Counted from the first letter of the stretch, positions 1 to 9,640 are shown. The stretch: 64,000 nt of DNA from Roseiarcus sp963761435 (GCA_963761435.1 CAVXHJ010000017.1:310001-374000); one strand, 5' to 3'. Notes: generated from the letters alone by a model not told the origin. Numbers and translations are program-made.

Positions 1-610
1 TCAGGCTTTCGCCGATGAGCTTGAACTGATCCGGCGTCTTGATCGCCGGCTCGGCGGCGAGCGCGACCTTGGCGGCCTCGGGCGCGAGTTCGCCGAAAGT
101 CGCCGTGCGCCCGGAGGCCGCGTGCTGGACGAGGCCGCGATTGGCGACGCATCCCGCCGGCTCCACGCCCCAGCGCGCTGCCGCGGCGGCGACGAGCCGC
201 GCGCGGGCGGAGGCGCCCGCCTGCTGCAGGAAGACGCGCGAACGGCGCACCGAGGAGGAGCCGCCCGTCCCCATCGATTGGTAGACATTGTTGTCGGTGA
301 GGTTGCGGTTGGCGGAGGCATACTCGACCTTCACCTTCGCGAAGTCGCATTCGAGCTCCTCCGCGACAATCATCGCCATCGACGTCAGGACGCCTTGCCC
401 CATCTCGGATTTGGCGACCCGCAGGGTGATGGAATTGTCGGGGTCGATGACCAAGAAGGCGTTGACCTCGTCGGGGGCCTTGCCCGTCTCCGGGCTCCAT
501 GGCTCGCCGGAGATCGTCGTCGCGCCGGCGAACTCGGGCGCGAGCGCCACGATCACGAGCCCGCCTGCGGCCGAGAGGCCCGCCTGAATGAACGAGCGGC
601 GGGATAGCAT
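1..610 (-). CDS. iorB: Isoquinoline 1-oxidoreductase beta-type molybdopterin subunit, partial
   Basis: This is the amino-terminal ~203 residues of a large molybdenum hydroxylase subunit; the gene runs off the left edge. It starts at the ATG at 610 with MLSRRSFIQAGLSAAGGLVI, a twin-arginine (SRRSFIQ) signal, so export through the Tat system is likely. It is followed by the family block with VAKSEMGQGV and later YQSMGTGGSSS. These match the xanthine/aldehyde oxidase family, IorB/CoxL-like branch, which carries the molybdopterin cofactor and oxidises N-heterocycles or aldehydes. It lies 22 bases downstream of the 2Fe-2S subunit gene on the same strand, the usual two-gene operon. The substrate cannot be told from this fragment; the symbol reflects the subfamily only. 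Confidence 0.85.
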   Translation of the reverse strand, partial: MLSRRSFIQAGLSAAGGLVIVALAPEFAGATTISGEPWSPETGKAPDEVNAFLVIDPDNSITLRVAKSEMGQGVLTSMAMIVAEELECDFAKVKVEYASANRNLTDNNVYQSMGTGGSSSVRRSRVFLQQAGASARARLVAAAAARWGVEPAGCVANRGLVQHAASGRTATFGELAPEAAKVALAAEPAIKTPDQFKLIGESL

Positions 611-632
611 GACGGTCATCGCCGTTCTCCGT

Positions 633-1088
633 TCAGATCTTGTTGAGCTCGGCGGCCCGATGCACGGCCGCCCGCATGCGCGGGTAGGTTCCGCAGCGGC
701 AGATGTTGGACATCCCGGCGTCGATGTCGTCGTCGCTCGGGCGGGGATTGTGCGAGAGGAGCGCGACGGCGGCCATGATCTGCCCCGACTGGCAATAGCC
801 GCATTGCGGCGCGTCAGCCTCGATCCAGGCCTTCTGCACCGCGTGCAGCTCCTTTTCGCCAAGACCCTCGATCGTGACGATCGTCTTGCCGGCCGCATCG
901 CTGACCGGGGTGATGCACGAGCGCGTCGCCTCGCCGTCGATGATGACGGTGCAGGCGCCGCACAGTCCCGCGCCGCAGCCGAACTTGGTCCCGACCATGC
1001 CGAGTTCGTCGCGCAGCGCCCACAGAAGGGGCATGTCCGGCTCGACGTCGATCGCGTGCTTCCGTCCGTTGATGACAAGGTTGACCAT
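633..1088 (-). CDS. iorA: (2Fe-2S)-binding subunit of IorAB-type molybdenum hydroxylase
   Basis: A 151-residue small subunit that passes electrons from the molybdopterin subunit through two 2Fe-2S clusters. The plant-ferredoxin-type cluster is seen in KFGCGAGLCGACTV with the later RSC, and the second, helical-domain cluster in QCGYCQSGQIM and ICRCGTYPRMR. Length and motif order match IorA/CoxS proteins. The start at 1088 (MVNLVINGRKHAID) is chosen because the family begins a few residues before its first beta strand; the open frame extends 38 codons further upstream without conserved features. The next gene begins 22 bases downstream, indicating co-transcription. The acceptor is unknown; many Tat-exported IorAB enzymes use a cytochrome c. 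Confidence 0.92.
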   Translation of the reverse strand: MVNLVINGRKHAIDVEPDMPLLWALRDELGMVGTKFGCGAGLCGACTVIIDGEATRSCITPVSDAAGKTIVTIEGLGEKELHAVQKAWIEADAPQCGYCQSGQIMAAVALLSHNPRPSDDDIDAGMSNICRCGTYPRMRAAVHRAAELNKI

Positions 1089-1285
1089 AGTCCCGTGAAG
1101 CCTCCGACCGCGTGTTTCATCGCCAGATTCGGCCGGAAGAAAGCACGCGAAGTTGGGCGGATTGTCGCGCGGCGTTCTCAAATCGTCGCCTGCCGCGAAC
1201 AATTTCGCGTGATGGGCGCCGGCACATGCCGCTTGAGACGCCTCGAGCCACCCCGCATGATCGTGGTCATCGCCGCCGATTCGAG

Positions 1286-1816
1286 ATGACCATGTCGCGC
1301 CTTTCCGTGCTCCGCGTCCGCCCGCTCGCCGGAAACCGCGCCCGCGGCTGGCTGACCGCGGGACCGTTCCGCATCCCCTGCGCGCTTGGGCCCGTCGGAA
1401 TCGTCCGCAACAAGCGGGAGGGCGACAAGGGCACGCCGGCGGGGCGGTTCAGGCTGCTCTGGGGCTACTATCGTCCGGACCGCGCGCGCCCGCAGGCTGC
1501 GGGCGTCCCGCTTCACGCCATGCGGCGCGACCAGGGCTGGTGCGAGGACCCCGAAAGCCCGCGCTACAATCGCCCGGTGCGGCTTCCGGCGGCCGACTGC
1601 ACCGACCACATGTGGCGCGAGGATCATCTCTACGATCTGATTTTCGTGCTGGACCAGAACTTCTCCCGCCGCGCAAAGGGCCGCGGCAGCGCGATTTTCT
1701 TCCACCTCGCGCGCTCGGGCGGCGCCCCGACCGCCGGCTGTGTCGCGATTTCCCCCGCCGACATGCGTAAACTCGCTCCGCGTCTCGGTCGGGGCGCGAT
1801 GATGGTGATCGGCTGA
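1286..1816 (+). CDS. L,D-transpeptidase family protein (YkuD domain)
   Basis: A 176-residue protein with a YkuD-type catalytic core: GDKGTPAGRF near residue 45, then a histidine in FFHLAR and GGAPTAGCVAIS near residues 145-155, where the cysteine (about residue 152) is the expected nucleophile. The family cross-links peptidoglycan 3-3 or anchors lipoproteins. There is no obvious signal peptide with this start (ATG at 1286, or 1292 three codons in), and the protein resembles the short YkuD proteins of alphaproteobacteria annotated only as L,D-transpeptidase family. It is divergent from iorAB. The cell-wall role is inferred from the family. Confidence 0.82.
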   Translation: MTMSRLSVLRVRPLAGNRARGWLTAGPFRIPCALGPVGIVRNKREGDKGTPAGRFRLLWGYYRPDRARPQAAGVPLHAMRRDQGWCEDPESPRYNRPVRLPAADCTDHMWREDHLYDLIFVLDQNFSRRAKGRGSAIFFHLARSGGAPTAGCVAISPADMRKLAPRLGRGAMMVIG

Positions 1817-1882
1817 GCCAGAATCGACGCCGGCGGGGGCGCTTCCGTATGATGGGCCCGCAGCATCACGAAGGACCGCGCC

Positions 1883-3610
1883 TTGCGATTTTCTCCACTC
1901 GCCGTCCTCGCCTTTCTTTGGCTCGTTCCGGGCGACGGCCTGGCCGACACGGCGCCCGTCATCTCCCGGTTCGCCACCGCGCGCCCCGTGGTCGCCGCGC
2001 ATGGCATGGTGGTGAGCCAGGAGGCGGCGGCGTCCCGCGTCGGCTTGGACATATTGAAACGCGGCGGCAACGCCGTCGATGCGGCGGTCGCTGTCGGCTT
2101 CGCGCTCGCCGTAACTCTTCCACGCGCGGGCAACCTCGGCGGCGGCGGCTTCATGCTGATCCACCGCGCCGATCTGAACCAGACGATCGCGATCGACTAC
2201 CGCGAGACCGCGCCCGCAGGCACGACCAAGGATGTTTTCCTCGACGCCAATGGCGAGGCCGATCCGTTCAAGTCGCGCTTTTCCGGCCTCGCGGTCGGCG
2301 TGCCCGGGACGGTCGCCGGCCTTGAGCTCGCGTGGCGCAAGTATGGCTCAGGCAAGTTCTCGTTCGCCGACCTGATCGCGCCTTCGATCGCGCTCGCGCG
2401 GCAAGGCCTGAGCGTCGACGACGACGTCGCCGATTCGCTCCCCCTCGCCGCCCGGGCGCTCGCCAGTCATCCCTCGTCTGCGCGCATCTTTCTTCGCGAC
2501 GACGGAACGGTGAAACAGACGGGCGATCACATTGCCCTCGACGACCTCGCCGCGACCCTCGAGACCATCGCCGCCAAGGGCGCGGCCGGCTTCTATGGCG
2601 GTCGGGTGGCGCAGAAGATCGCCGATGCGGTGCAAGCGGCGGGTGGGCGAATGACGATCGAGGATCTCGCCAACTATCGCGCCGTCGAACGGCAACCGGT
2701 CAGCGGAACCTATCGAGGATATACCGTCGTCTCGATGCCCCCGCCTTCGTCCGGCGGCGCGCATATCATCGAGATCCTCAACATTCTCGAAGGCTTTCCG
2801 ATCGGCCAGCAGGGCCTCAATTCCGCCGCCTCCCTGCACGAGATGGCGGAAGCGGAAAAACTTGCCTACGCCGATCGCGCGGCTTATCTCGGCGATCCCG
2901 ATTTCGTCAAAATCCCGCTCCGCGGACTCACCTCGAAGGCTTACGCCGAGCATTTGCGCGCGCTCATCTTGCCCGATCACGCCCGTCCCGCGGCCGAGAT
3001 CCGCCCAGGCGAGCCGCAGCGCTACGAGAGCGACCAGACGACCCATTTCTCGATCGTCGACAGCGACGGCGACGCGGTCGCCAACACCTACACGCTAAAT
3101 CTGCCCTACGGCAGCGGGCTTGTCGCGGACGGGACGGGCGTGCTCCTCAACAACGAGCTCGACGATTTCGCAGCCAAGCCCGGCGCCCCCAACGCGTACG
3201 GCCTTCTCGGCGGCGACGCCAACGCGCCGGGACCGATGAAGCGCCCGGTCTCATCGATGAGCCCCACGCTCGTGTTCAAGGACGGCAAGCTTGTGATGGC
3301 GACCGGCAGCCCCGGGGGTTCGCGCATCATCACCGTCGTCCTTCAGGTCATCGTTAACGTCATCGACCACGGGCTCAATGTCGCCGAGGCCCAGAACGCG
3401 CCGCGCGCCCACGACCAGTTGTTCCCCGACGAGCTCAGGGTCGAGCGCGGCATGTCGCCCGACACGATGCGCCTGCTCGAGGCGATGGGCCACAAGGTCG
3501 TGCTCGGCGAGGCCATGGGCTCCGCCAACACGATCGTTCGCACGTCTGAGGGCATGCTCACCGGCGCCTCCGATTTGCGGCAGCGGGGCACGCTCGCGGT
3601 CGGATATTGA
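1883..3610 (+). CDS. ggt: Gamma-glutamyltransferase
   Basis: A 575-residue enzyme that hydrolyses or transfers the gamma-glutamyl group of glutathione in the periplasm. It begins with a signal peptide (RFSPLAVLAFLWLVPGDGLA). The precursor is expected to self-cleave before the catalytic threonine in DQTTHFSIVD (Thr about 387), giving large and small subunits; the substrate-loop region GSPGGSRIIT near residue 473 is also conserved. The start is TTG at 1883, supported by an AAGGA ribosome site at 1871-1875 and by the immediate signal peptide. The length equals that of typical bacterial Ggt. A dehydrogenase gene follows after 28 bases, so the two may share a transcript. Confidence 0.95.
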   Translation: MRFSPLAVLAFLWLVPGDGLADTAPVISRFATARPVVAAHGMVVSQEAAASRVGLDILKRGGNAVDAAVAVGFALAVTLPRAGNLGGGGFMLIHRADLNQTIAIDYRETAPAGTTKDVFLDANGEADPFKSRFSGLAVGVPGTVAGLELAWRKYGSGKFSFADLIAPSIALARQGLSVDDDVADSLPLAARALASHPSSARIFLRDDGTVKQTGDHIALDDLAATLETIAAKGAAGFYGGRVAQKIADAVQAAGGRMTIEDLANYRAVERQPVSGTYRGYTVVSMPPPSSGGAHIIEILNILEGFPIGQQGLNSAASLHEMAEAEKLAYADRAAYLGDPDFVKIPLRGLTSKAYAEHLRALILPDHARPAAEIRPGEPQRYESDQTTHFSIVDSDGDAVANTYTLNLPYGSGLVADGTGVLLNNELDDFAAKPGAPNAYGLLGGDANAPGPMKRPVSSMSPTLVFKDGKLVMATGSPGGSRIITVVLQVIVNVIDHGLNVAEAQNAPRAHDQLFPDELRVERGMSPDTMRLLEAMGHKVVLGEAMGSANTIVRTSEGMLTGASDLRQRGTLAVGY

Positions 3611-3638
3611 TCGTCGCGACAAAGCAAAGGGGGGAGCC

Positions 3639-4646
3639 ATGGCACTGAGCGTCGGCGTCATCGGAGTTGGCAAGATAGGGCAGGAGCACGTTCGCAGGCT
3701 GACCGAAACGCTCGCCGGAGCGCGCGTGGTCGCGGTGAGCGACGCAGATTCGGCGCGGGCGCAAGAGGTCGCCGGGCGCCTGCCTGGCGCCACCGTCCAC
3801 GGGACCGGCGAGGAGCTTATCGCGGCGGATCATGTCGAGGCGATCCTCGTCACGTCCTGGGGCGCGACCCACGCGGCCTATGTGCAGGCGGCGATCAAGG
3901 CCGGCAAGCCTGTCTTCTGCGAGAAGCCGATGGCGACGACGGAAGCGGATTGCTTGTCGATCGTCGACGCGGAGGCCGCCTTCGGACGACGGCTGGTCCA
4001 GATCGGCTTCATGCGCCGCTTCGACGCGCAATATGTCGCGATGAAGGAGGCAATCCGAAAGGGCGCGATCGGATTTCCGCTGATGTTCCACAGCGTTCAC
4101 CGCAATGCTTCGTCTCCCGCCCATTTCAAGGCGACGATGGCGATCACCGATACAGCCGTGCATGATATCGACATCGCGCGATTCCTGCTGGATGACGAGC
4201 CCGTCGCGATCGCGGTCAGAGCGCCGCGCGGAAACCGTCGCGCGGGCGGCGTCGCTGACCCGCTGCTCATCCTCATGGACATGCGATCGGGGGCGCTGGT
4301 GACGATCGAGACCTCGGTCAATGTCGCCTATGGCTACGACATTCGCGGGGAGATCATTGGCGAAACCGGGACCGTCAGCCTCGCCGAGCAAGGCGACGTG
4401 ATAGTCAAGACGAACGGGGCCTTCTCGGGTCATGTGTTCGGGGACTGGCCGGAACGGTTCGGTCCGGCCTTCGACATCGAGTTTCGCGCCTGGATCGCCG
4501 CCGCCGCCAAGGGCGGCGCCGCAGGTCCGAGCGCCTGGGATGGGTATGTCGCGACCGCCGCGACGCTCGCCGGGGTCAAGGCGCTCGAAAGTGGTGCGCG
4601 CGAGGCGATCGAGCTGCGCGAGCGGCCCGCGCTCTACTCGGGCTGA
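3639..4646 (+). CDS. Gfo/Idh/MocA family oxidoreductase, inositol 2-dehydrogenase-like
   Basis: A 335-residue NAD(P)-dependent dehydrogenase. The nucleotide-binding GVIGVGKIGQEHVRRL begins at residue 6. The family lysine motif CEKPMATT lies near residue 93, and the catalytic-region HDIDIARFLL near residue 175 is characteristic of IolG-type myo-inositol 2-dehydrogenases. The ATG at 3639 has a strong AAGGGGGGAG ribosome site at 3627-3636. It follows ggt by 28 bases and overlaps the convergent S4-protein gene by 13 bases at its 3' end. No other inositol catabolism genes are present, so the substrate (inositol or another polyol/sugar) is inferred from family resemblance. Confidence 0.88.
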   Translation: MALSVGVIGVGKIGQEHVRRLTETLAGARVVAVSDADSARAQEVAGRLPGATVHGTGEELIAADHVEAILVTSWGATHAAYVQAAIKAGKPVFCEKPMATTEADCLSIVDAEAAFGRRLVQIGFMRRFDAQYVAMKEAIRKGAIGFPLMFHSVHRNASSPAHFKATMAITDTAVHDIDIARFLLDDEPVAIAVRAPRGNRRAGGVADPLLILMDMRSGALVTIETSVNVAYGYDIRGEIIGETGTVSLAEQGDVIVKTNGAFSGHVFGDWPERFGPAFDIEFRAWIAAAAKGGAAGPSAWDGYVATAATLAGVKALESGAREAIELRERPALYSG

Positions 4647-4942
4647 CGGCCGGCTCGATCGCCCGGCTCGTCCATGACGCTGTATAGCGTCCGCGCCTCC
4701 GGCGCAGGCCCGCGCCTCTCGCCGAGCGCTTCGACCTTGACCGCGAGCCACCGCGGCCCTTGCGCGAAGGCGAGGACGTCGCCGGAGCGGACAGTGCGGC
4801 TCGCTTTGTGGACCGGAGTCCGCGCGCCGCCGCGCGTGAGCCGGACGCCGCCCTCCTCGACGATGCGCGCGGCGAGGCTCCTGGTCTTGAAAAAGCGCGC
4901 GCGCCACAGCCAGACGTCGATCCGGCAGGCGTCTTCGGTCAC
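4634..4942 (-). CDS. S4 RNA-binding domain protein, Hsp15-like
   Basis: A 102-residue protein whose first two thirds are an S4 fold: CRIDVWLWRARFFKTRSLAA, then GGVRLTRGGARTPVHKASRTVRSGDVLAF. This is the pattern of Hsp15 (HslR), which binds 50S subunits carrying stalled nascent chains. The start is GTG at 4942, overlapping the stop of the upstream helicase gene in a GTGA arrangement, so translation is probably coupled. This helicase/Hsp15 pairing is common in alphaproteobacteria. The ribosome-rescue role is known for E. coli Hsp15 and inferred here. Confidence 0.88.
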   Translation of the reverse strand: MTEDACRIDVWLWRARFFKTRSLAARIVEEGGVRLTRGGARTPVHKASRTVRSGDVLAFAQGPRWLAVKVEALGERRGPAPEARTLYSVMDEPGDRAGRQPE

Positions 4943-7507
4943 AAGGCGTCGCGCCCCGCGGCGCGGCGACGCCGGGCCTTCGCTCGGCGCGCCCGCCGGG
5001 CCGCGGCTGAGTTCGGCCTCTTCAGCGCCGCGAGCGCCGCGAATGGCGTGATTGCGATTCCCGAAGGCTGCGCCGCCGCCGGCGCCGCGCGACGGCGCCA
5101 GAGACCCCCCGCCGCGCCTTCGCCTTTGCGGACCCGGGCGAAGCCAAGACCGCGCAGCACCCGCTCGGCATTCTCGAGCCCCCACCCGAGATCGGCAAGA
5201 AGCGCCGGCGTCAGGTCCACGGCGCCGGCGCCCTCGGGCAAAGCCGTGCGGGCGAGCGTGTCCAGCCGCTCCAGTTCTGCGATCGGAGCCGCGAGCCCTC
5301 CGACCGCGCGCAGGCCCCGAAAGGACAGGGCCTCGGGCGGCGGAGCGGGCTGGGGCAGCACGGTCAAGGCCCCCGCGTCCGGCCGCCAGCCCGGGCTGGC
5401 AAGTTCGGCGTAAGCCGCCCCGACGAGTTGCGACTCCGGCGTCAGGAGCGAAGGCAGATAGAGGCTGAAGGCGCCGAAACGCACTCCCAAGCCCTTCAAC
5501 ATCCGGCGCTCATGCCGGCTCAGCGTCCGAATTCTGCTCTCCGCCGCCCTTCGGTCCAACGCGCCGGCTTGCTCGACCAACTGATAGGCGAGACCGCGCG
5601 CCAGTCCCTTGAGCCGCCCGTCCCCGATCGCCTCCTTCAGATGCTTGAGAGCGGCGAGCCGCCGGCTCGCTTCAGCGGCGGCGAACGCCTCGAGCCGCCG
5701 GGCGGCGCGCTCGCGCTGCGGTTCGGCTCCGAATTCGCCGATAAGGCGCACCCGTGGCGCAAAAGGCGTCCCGCCCGCGATCTCGCCCGCCGGCTCGCCG
5801 CGCCAGTCCACGCCGCCACCGGCCCTGAGCGCGAAGGCTTCATCGCTCTCGCTCGCCAGCGCGCCGAGTCGCCGCGCAACCTCGGGCGCGACGACCCGCT
5901 CGACCGCGCTCCGCAGCGCGCGATTCTCGAGCGCCGTCGCCCCGCGCTCGGGCTCGAAATGAAAGCCGGCGAGCCGGCCGACGAGATGGCCCTCGACGGT
6001 CACTGCGCCGTCGTTGTCGATGCCGCCGAGGATCGGCCCCGAGCGCTCACTCAAGCTACGCAAGAGAGCGCTCGTCCGACGGTCGACAAATCGTTGCATC
6101 AGCGATTGGTGGAGCGTGTCGGAGAGCCGGTCCTCGAGCGCCCGCGCGCGGCCCTGCCAGCTTGGCGGATCGGCAAGCCAGTCGGCGCGATTGGCCACAT
6201 AGGCGAGGGTGCGCACCCGGGCGAGGCGGGTCGACAGCGTGTCGATGTCGCCGTCGATCCGGTCGAGCCCGGCGAACTGGCCATTCATCCAGTCCTCCGG
6301 CAACCGCCGATCCCCTTGCGTCAAATGCTCGAACATCGCCCCGATGAGGCGCGCGTGCTCGTCCTGCGTCGTCTTGCGAAAGTCGGGCGTCTGGCAGACT
6401 TCCCACAGGCGCATCAGGTTGGCGCGGTCGCGGGCGCGGCGGATGATGAGTTCCTCGGTCGAGAGCTGCCGCAGCGTCGTCTCATCCTGGCTTTCCTCGG
6501 ACAGTCTCAGCCCAGGCGCCGGCGGCGGCGCGGCGAGGGAGCGAATCAGCCCCTGCATCGACTGGAAGTCGAGTTCGGGCGTTGCGCCATTCCGCCGCCA
6601 TGATCGGGGGAAAAACATGGCCCTCGATCGCCGCGACGATGTCGGGATCGAGATCCGGGGCGTCGCCAGTGACGCCGAAAGCGCCGTCTTTGCGGAAGCG
6701 TCCGGCGCGTCCTGCGATCTGGGCGATCTCATGCGCGTGAAGCGCGCGCACGCGCCGCCCGTCGAACTTTCGCAAACCGGCGAAGGCGACATGGTCGACA
6801 TCCATGTTCAGGCCCATGCCGATGGCGTCGGTCGCGACCAGGAAATCGACTTCGCCGGACTGGAAGAGATTCACCTGCGCGTTGCGGGTGCGCGGACTGA
6901 GGGAACCCATGACCACCGCGGCCCCGCCGCGCTGGCGGCGGATGAGCTCGGCGATGGCGTAGACAGCGTCGGCGGAGAACGCGACGACCGCGCTGCGCCG
7001 GGGGAGGCGGGTCAGCTTCTTCGGCCCGGCGTAGGTCAGTTGCGACAGGCGCTCGCGGAACTGGATGTCGGCGTTGGGACAGAGCTGGCGTATCAGCGAC
7101 GCGACAGTCGCCGCCCCCATCAGCATGGTTTCCCCCGTCCCCCTCGCGTACAGGAGCCGATGGGTGAACACGTGGCCGCGCTCGGGGTCGGCGCAAAGCT
7201 GGATCTCGTCGACCGCGAGAAACTCCACCTTGCGGTCGAGCGGCATCGCCTCGACCGTGCAGACGAAATAGCGCGGCCTCAAGGGGACGATCTTTTCTTC
7301 GCCGGTGATCAGGGCGACTTCCCCCGCGCCCCGGAGCTTGACGACGCGATCGTAGATCTCGCGTGCGAGCAGCCTCAGCGGCAGGCCGATCATGCCGGAG
7401 GCGTGGCCCAGCATGCGCTCCACCGCCAGATGGGTCTTGCCCGTATTGGTCGGGCCCAGAACGGCGATGAGCCGCGAGGCGTCGCCCCGCGCTGGCGAGC
7501 GATTCAT
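4939..7507 (-). CDS. Suv3-type DEAD/DEAH-box RNA helicase, frameshifted
   Basis: Two overlapping frames make one helicase of about 856 residues. The first frame (7507 down to about 6580) starts MNRSPARGDASRL, then Walker A GPTNTGKTHLA, a DEIQ Walker B-like box (AVDEIQLCAD), ATDAIGMGLNMD and QIAGRAGRF, as in mitochondrial Suv3-like helicases. The second frame runs from about 6577 to the stop at 4939 and carries the helical C-terminal region. Minus-strand GCCC at 6577-6580 read as GCC would join them as WRNAELDFQSMQ. As written, translation from 7507 stops at 6482. An insertion error is likely, but real inactivation cannot be excluded. The tail (residues after about 810) is rich in Arg/Ala. The gene overlaps the Hsp15-like gene by GTGA. 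Confidence 0.85.
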
Positions 7508-7859
7508 GAACGTCAATGTGGAGGATGCCGGCGCGAGCCGCAAGTCTGAGCCTATCCGGCGCGATCCAGACTTGTCAGTCCGCGCCTCGCTGTTATTCCC
7601 TGGCCCCGAAGAGGGCGGCGAGGCGCTCCGAACGCCGTCCGCTAACTCCCCGGTCGGCGGACCGGCGAGCGCGACGACATTCGCCGAGATCGGTTCGGCG
7701 CCGCTTCCAACCCCCTCGGCCGTGGACGGCGAGACGATCTCCTATGCGGAGTTCACGTAAGCGGAAACCTCCCGCCGAGCCCCGGACGGCCCTTGCCGTT
7801 CGGCGCCGGAGGCGCCAACTTCGGTCAAAAGAGCCGGCGGCGCAGAGGGGGAACGAGCC
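7508..7859. other. Intergenic region, helicase / SMP-30 gene
   Basis: 352 bases between the divergent helicase and SMP-30-like genes. It should hold both promoters. I see an AGGGGGAA ribosome site just before 7860 but no convincing gene, hairpin or repeat; open frames here lack conserved motifs. Confidence 0.5.
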
Positions 7860-8792
7860 ATGTTCTACGGACAAGTCGAGGGAACGGACTTCGTCGTTCT
7901 CGACAAGCGCTTCAGTCAGCTCTTTGCCGGCCATATTCGGGTCGATCGCCTGTGGACAGGGGCGGTGTGGTCGGAAGGGCCGGCCTGGTTCGCGGCCGGG
8001 CGCTATCTCGTCTGGTCGGACATCCCCAACAACCGGATGCTGCGCTACGACGACGCGTCGGGTCAGGTGTCAGTCTTCCGCCAGCCGTCGATGAATTCGA
8101 ACGGCAACACCGTGGACAATCAGGGGCGACTCGTAACATGCGAGCACCTGATGCGGCGGGTCACCCGCACGGAGATCGACGGCTCGATCACGGTTGTCGC
8201 CGACAAATGGCAAGGCAAGCGTTTCAATTCGCCCAACGACGCCGTCGTCAAGTCGGACGATTCGATCTGGTTCACGGACCCCTCATACGGCATCGACTCG
8301 GACAACGAGGGTGATCGCGCGCCGCACGAGATCCAGGGCTGCAACGTTTATCGGGTCGATGCGAAATCGGGCGAAGTGACGCGGGTTGTCGACGACATGG
8401 TGCGCCCGAACGGCATCGCGTTCTCGCCCGACGAGAAGCTGCTCTACGTCGCCGACACCGGCGCGACCCACAAGGAGAACGGTCCCCGCCACATCCGCCG
8501 CTTCGCGGTTTCGCGCGACGGCAAGAGCGTCAAGGGTGGCGAGGTCTTCGCCGTCTCCACCGCTGGACTGTTCGATGGCTTTCGCGTCGACGCCGGCGGG
8601 CGGGTGTGGGCGAGCACGGCCGAGGGCGTCCATTGCTTCGACCCTGACGGGACGCTGATCGGCAAGATCCTGATCCCCGAGATTGTCGCCAACGTCACTT
8701 TCGGGGGCGCGAAACGCAATCGCCTGTTCATCTGCGGCACGACCTCGCTCTATTCGGTCCTGCTGATGACCAACGGTTCGAAGCTCGGCTGA
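7860..8792 (+). CDS. SMP-30/gluconolactonase family protein
   Basis: A 310-residue six-bladed beta-propeller lactonase. Visible family features are the metal-ligand glutamate in WSEGPAWF (near residue 40), FNSPNDAVV near residue 123, DMVRPNGIAFSPDEKLLYVADT near residue 180 and LFDGFRVDAGGRVW near residue 240, giving the Glu/Asn/Asp set that binds calcium or zinc. Such enzymes hydrolyse gluconolactone or other sugar lactones. The ATG at 7860 follows an AGGGGGAA ribosome site. An SDR gene begins 34 bases after its stop and may be in the same operon, suggesting a sugar or aldehyde oxidation route; the exact substrate is unknown. Confidence 0.9.
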   Translation: MFYGQVEGTDFVVLDKRFSQLFAGHIRVDRLWTGAVWSEGPAWFAAGRYLVWSDIPNNRMLRYDDASGQVSVFRQPSMNSNGNTVDNQGRLVTCEHLMRRVTRTEIDGSITVVADKWQGKRFNSPNDAVVKSDDSIWFTDPSYGIDSDNEGDRAPHEIQGCNVYRVDAKSGEVTRVVDDMVRPNGIAFSPDEKLLYVADTGATHKENGPRHIRRFAVSRDGKSVKGGEVFAVSTAGLFDGFRVDAGGRVWASTAEGVHCFDPDGTLIGKILIPEIVANVTFGGAKRNRLFICGTTSLYSVLLMTNGSKLG

Positions 8793-8826
8793 CGCATCGG
8801 CGAATCAGATGGTATGGGCTCGGGGC

Positions 8827-9603
8827 ATGGAGCTCGAACTCAGCGGCAAGATCGTTCTCGTCACCGGCGGCTCGAAAGGCATCGGCCTTGCTTGCGCGGC
8901 CGCCTTTGCCGCGGAAGGGGCGCGGATCGCGATCTGCTCGCGCTCGCCTGAAAATCTCGAGCGCGCCCGCAGGGAGCTGAAAGATTCATTCATCGCCGCC
9001 GCCGACCTTACCGACGCCGCGGCGTCGGCCAAAATGATCGACACCGTCGAAGCCCGCCTCGGCCCGGTCGATATCCTGGTCAATTCCGCGGGCGCCGCCA
9101 AGCGAACCCCTGCCGACGAAATGACCCCGGCGGTATGGCGCGAAGCGTTCGACGCCAAGTTCTTTTCCTACGTCAATGTCATCGATCCGATGGTGAAGCG
9201 CATGGCGAAGCGCGGCGGCGGGGTCATCATCAGCGTCATCGGGACAGGCGGCAAGGTCGCCTCGGCGACGCATCTCGCTGGCGGCTCGGCCAATGCCGCG
9301 CTGATGCTCGCGACCGCCGGGCTCGGCGCGGCCTACGCCGGCAGGGGCGTTCGGGTCGTGGGCGTCAGTCCCGGCCTGACCGAAACGGACCGCGTGGCCG
9401 AAGGGCTCGCGGCCGAAGCTCGGCTCGCCAAGATCTCGATTGACGAGGCGCGCGAGCGTAGCGTCGCGCGAATCCCCATCGGCCGCATGGCGTCCCCGCG
9501 CGAGATCGCCGACGCCGTCCTGTTTCTGGCGTCGCCAAGGGCGGGGTTCGTCACCGGAGTGACGCTGTCGGTCGACGGCGGGCAAAACCCCATCGTGCTC
9601 TGA
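8827..9603 (+). CDS. SDR family oxidoreductase lacking the YxxxK pair
   Basis: A 258-residue Rossmann-fold protein with the cofactor motif VTGGSKGIGLACA at residues 12-24, ILVNSAGA near residue 85 and a C-terminal FVTGVTLSVDGGQNP. Where classical SDRs have Tyr-x-x-x-Lys the sequence reads THLAGGSANAAL, so both the catalytic Tyr and Lys positions are occupied by other residues (Gly and Asn in my alignment). Substitution by GGxANAAL is something I recall from other alphaproteobacterial SDRs, so it may mark a subfamily. Start at 8827 (MELELSGK) fits the family N-terminus; an in-frame ATG at 8809 would add six residues. It lies 34 bases after the SMP-30 gene. Confidence 0.85.
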   Translation: MELELSGKIVLVTGGSKGIGLACAAAFAAEGARIAICSRSPENLERARRELKDSFIAAADLTDAAASAKMIDTVEARLGPVDILVNSAGAAKRTPADEMTPAVWREAFDAKFFSYVNVIDPMVKRMAKRGGGVIISVIGTGGKVASATHLAGGSANAALMLATAGLGAAYAGRGVRVVGVSPGLTETDRVAEGLAAEARLAKISIDEARERSVARIPIGRMASPREIADAVLFLASPRAGFVTGVTLSVDGGQNPIVL

Positions 9604-9640
9604 AAGGGCGGCGTTCGGACTTGGCGGAACGGTTCGAGGC

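Noticed and set aside
3558..4907. Long antisense frames opposite dehydrogenase and other genes
   Set aside because: GC-rich third positions create long stop-free antisense frames throughout; their translations are Arg/Ala/Gly-rich and match no family.
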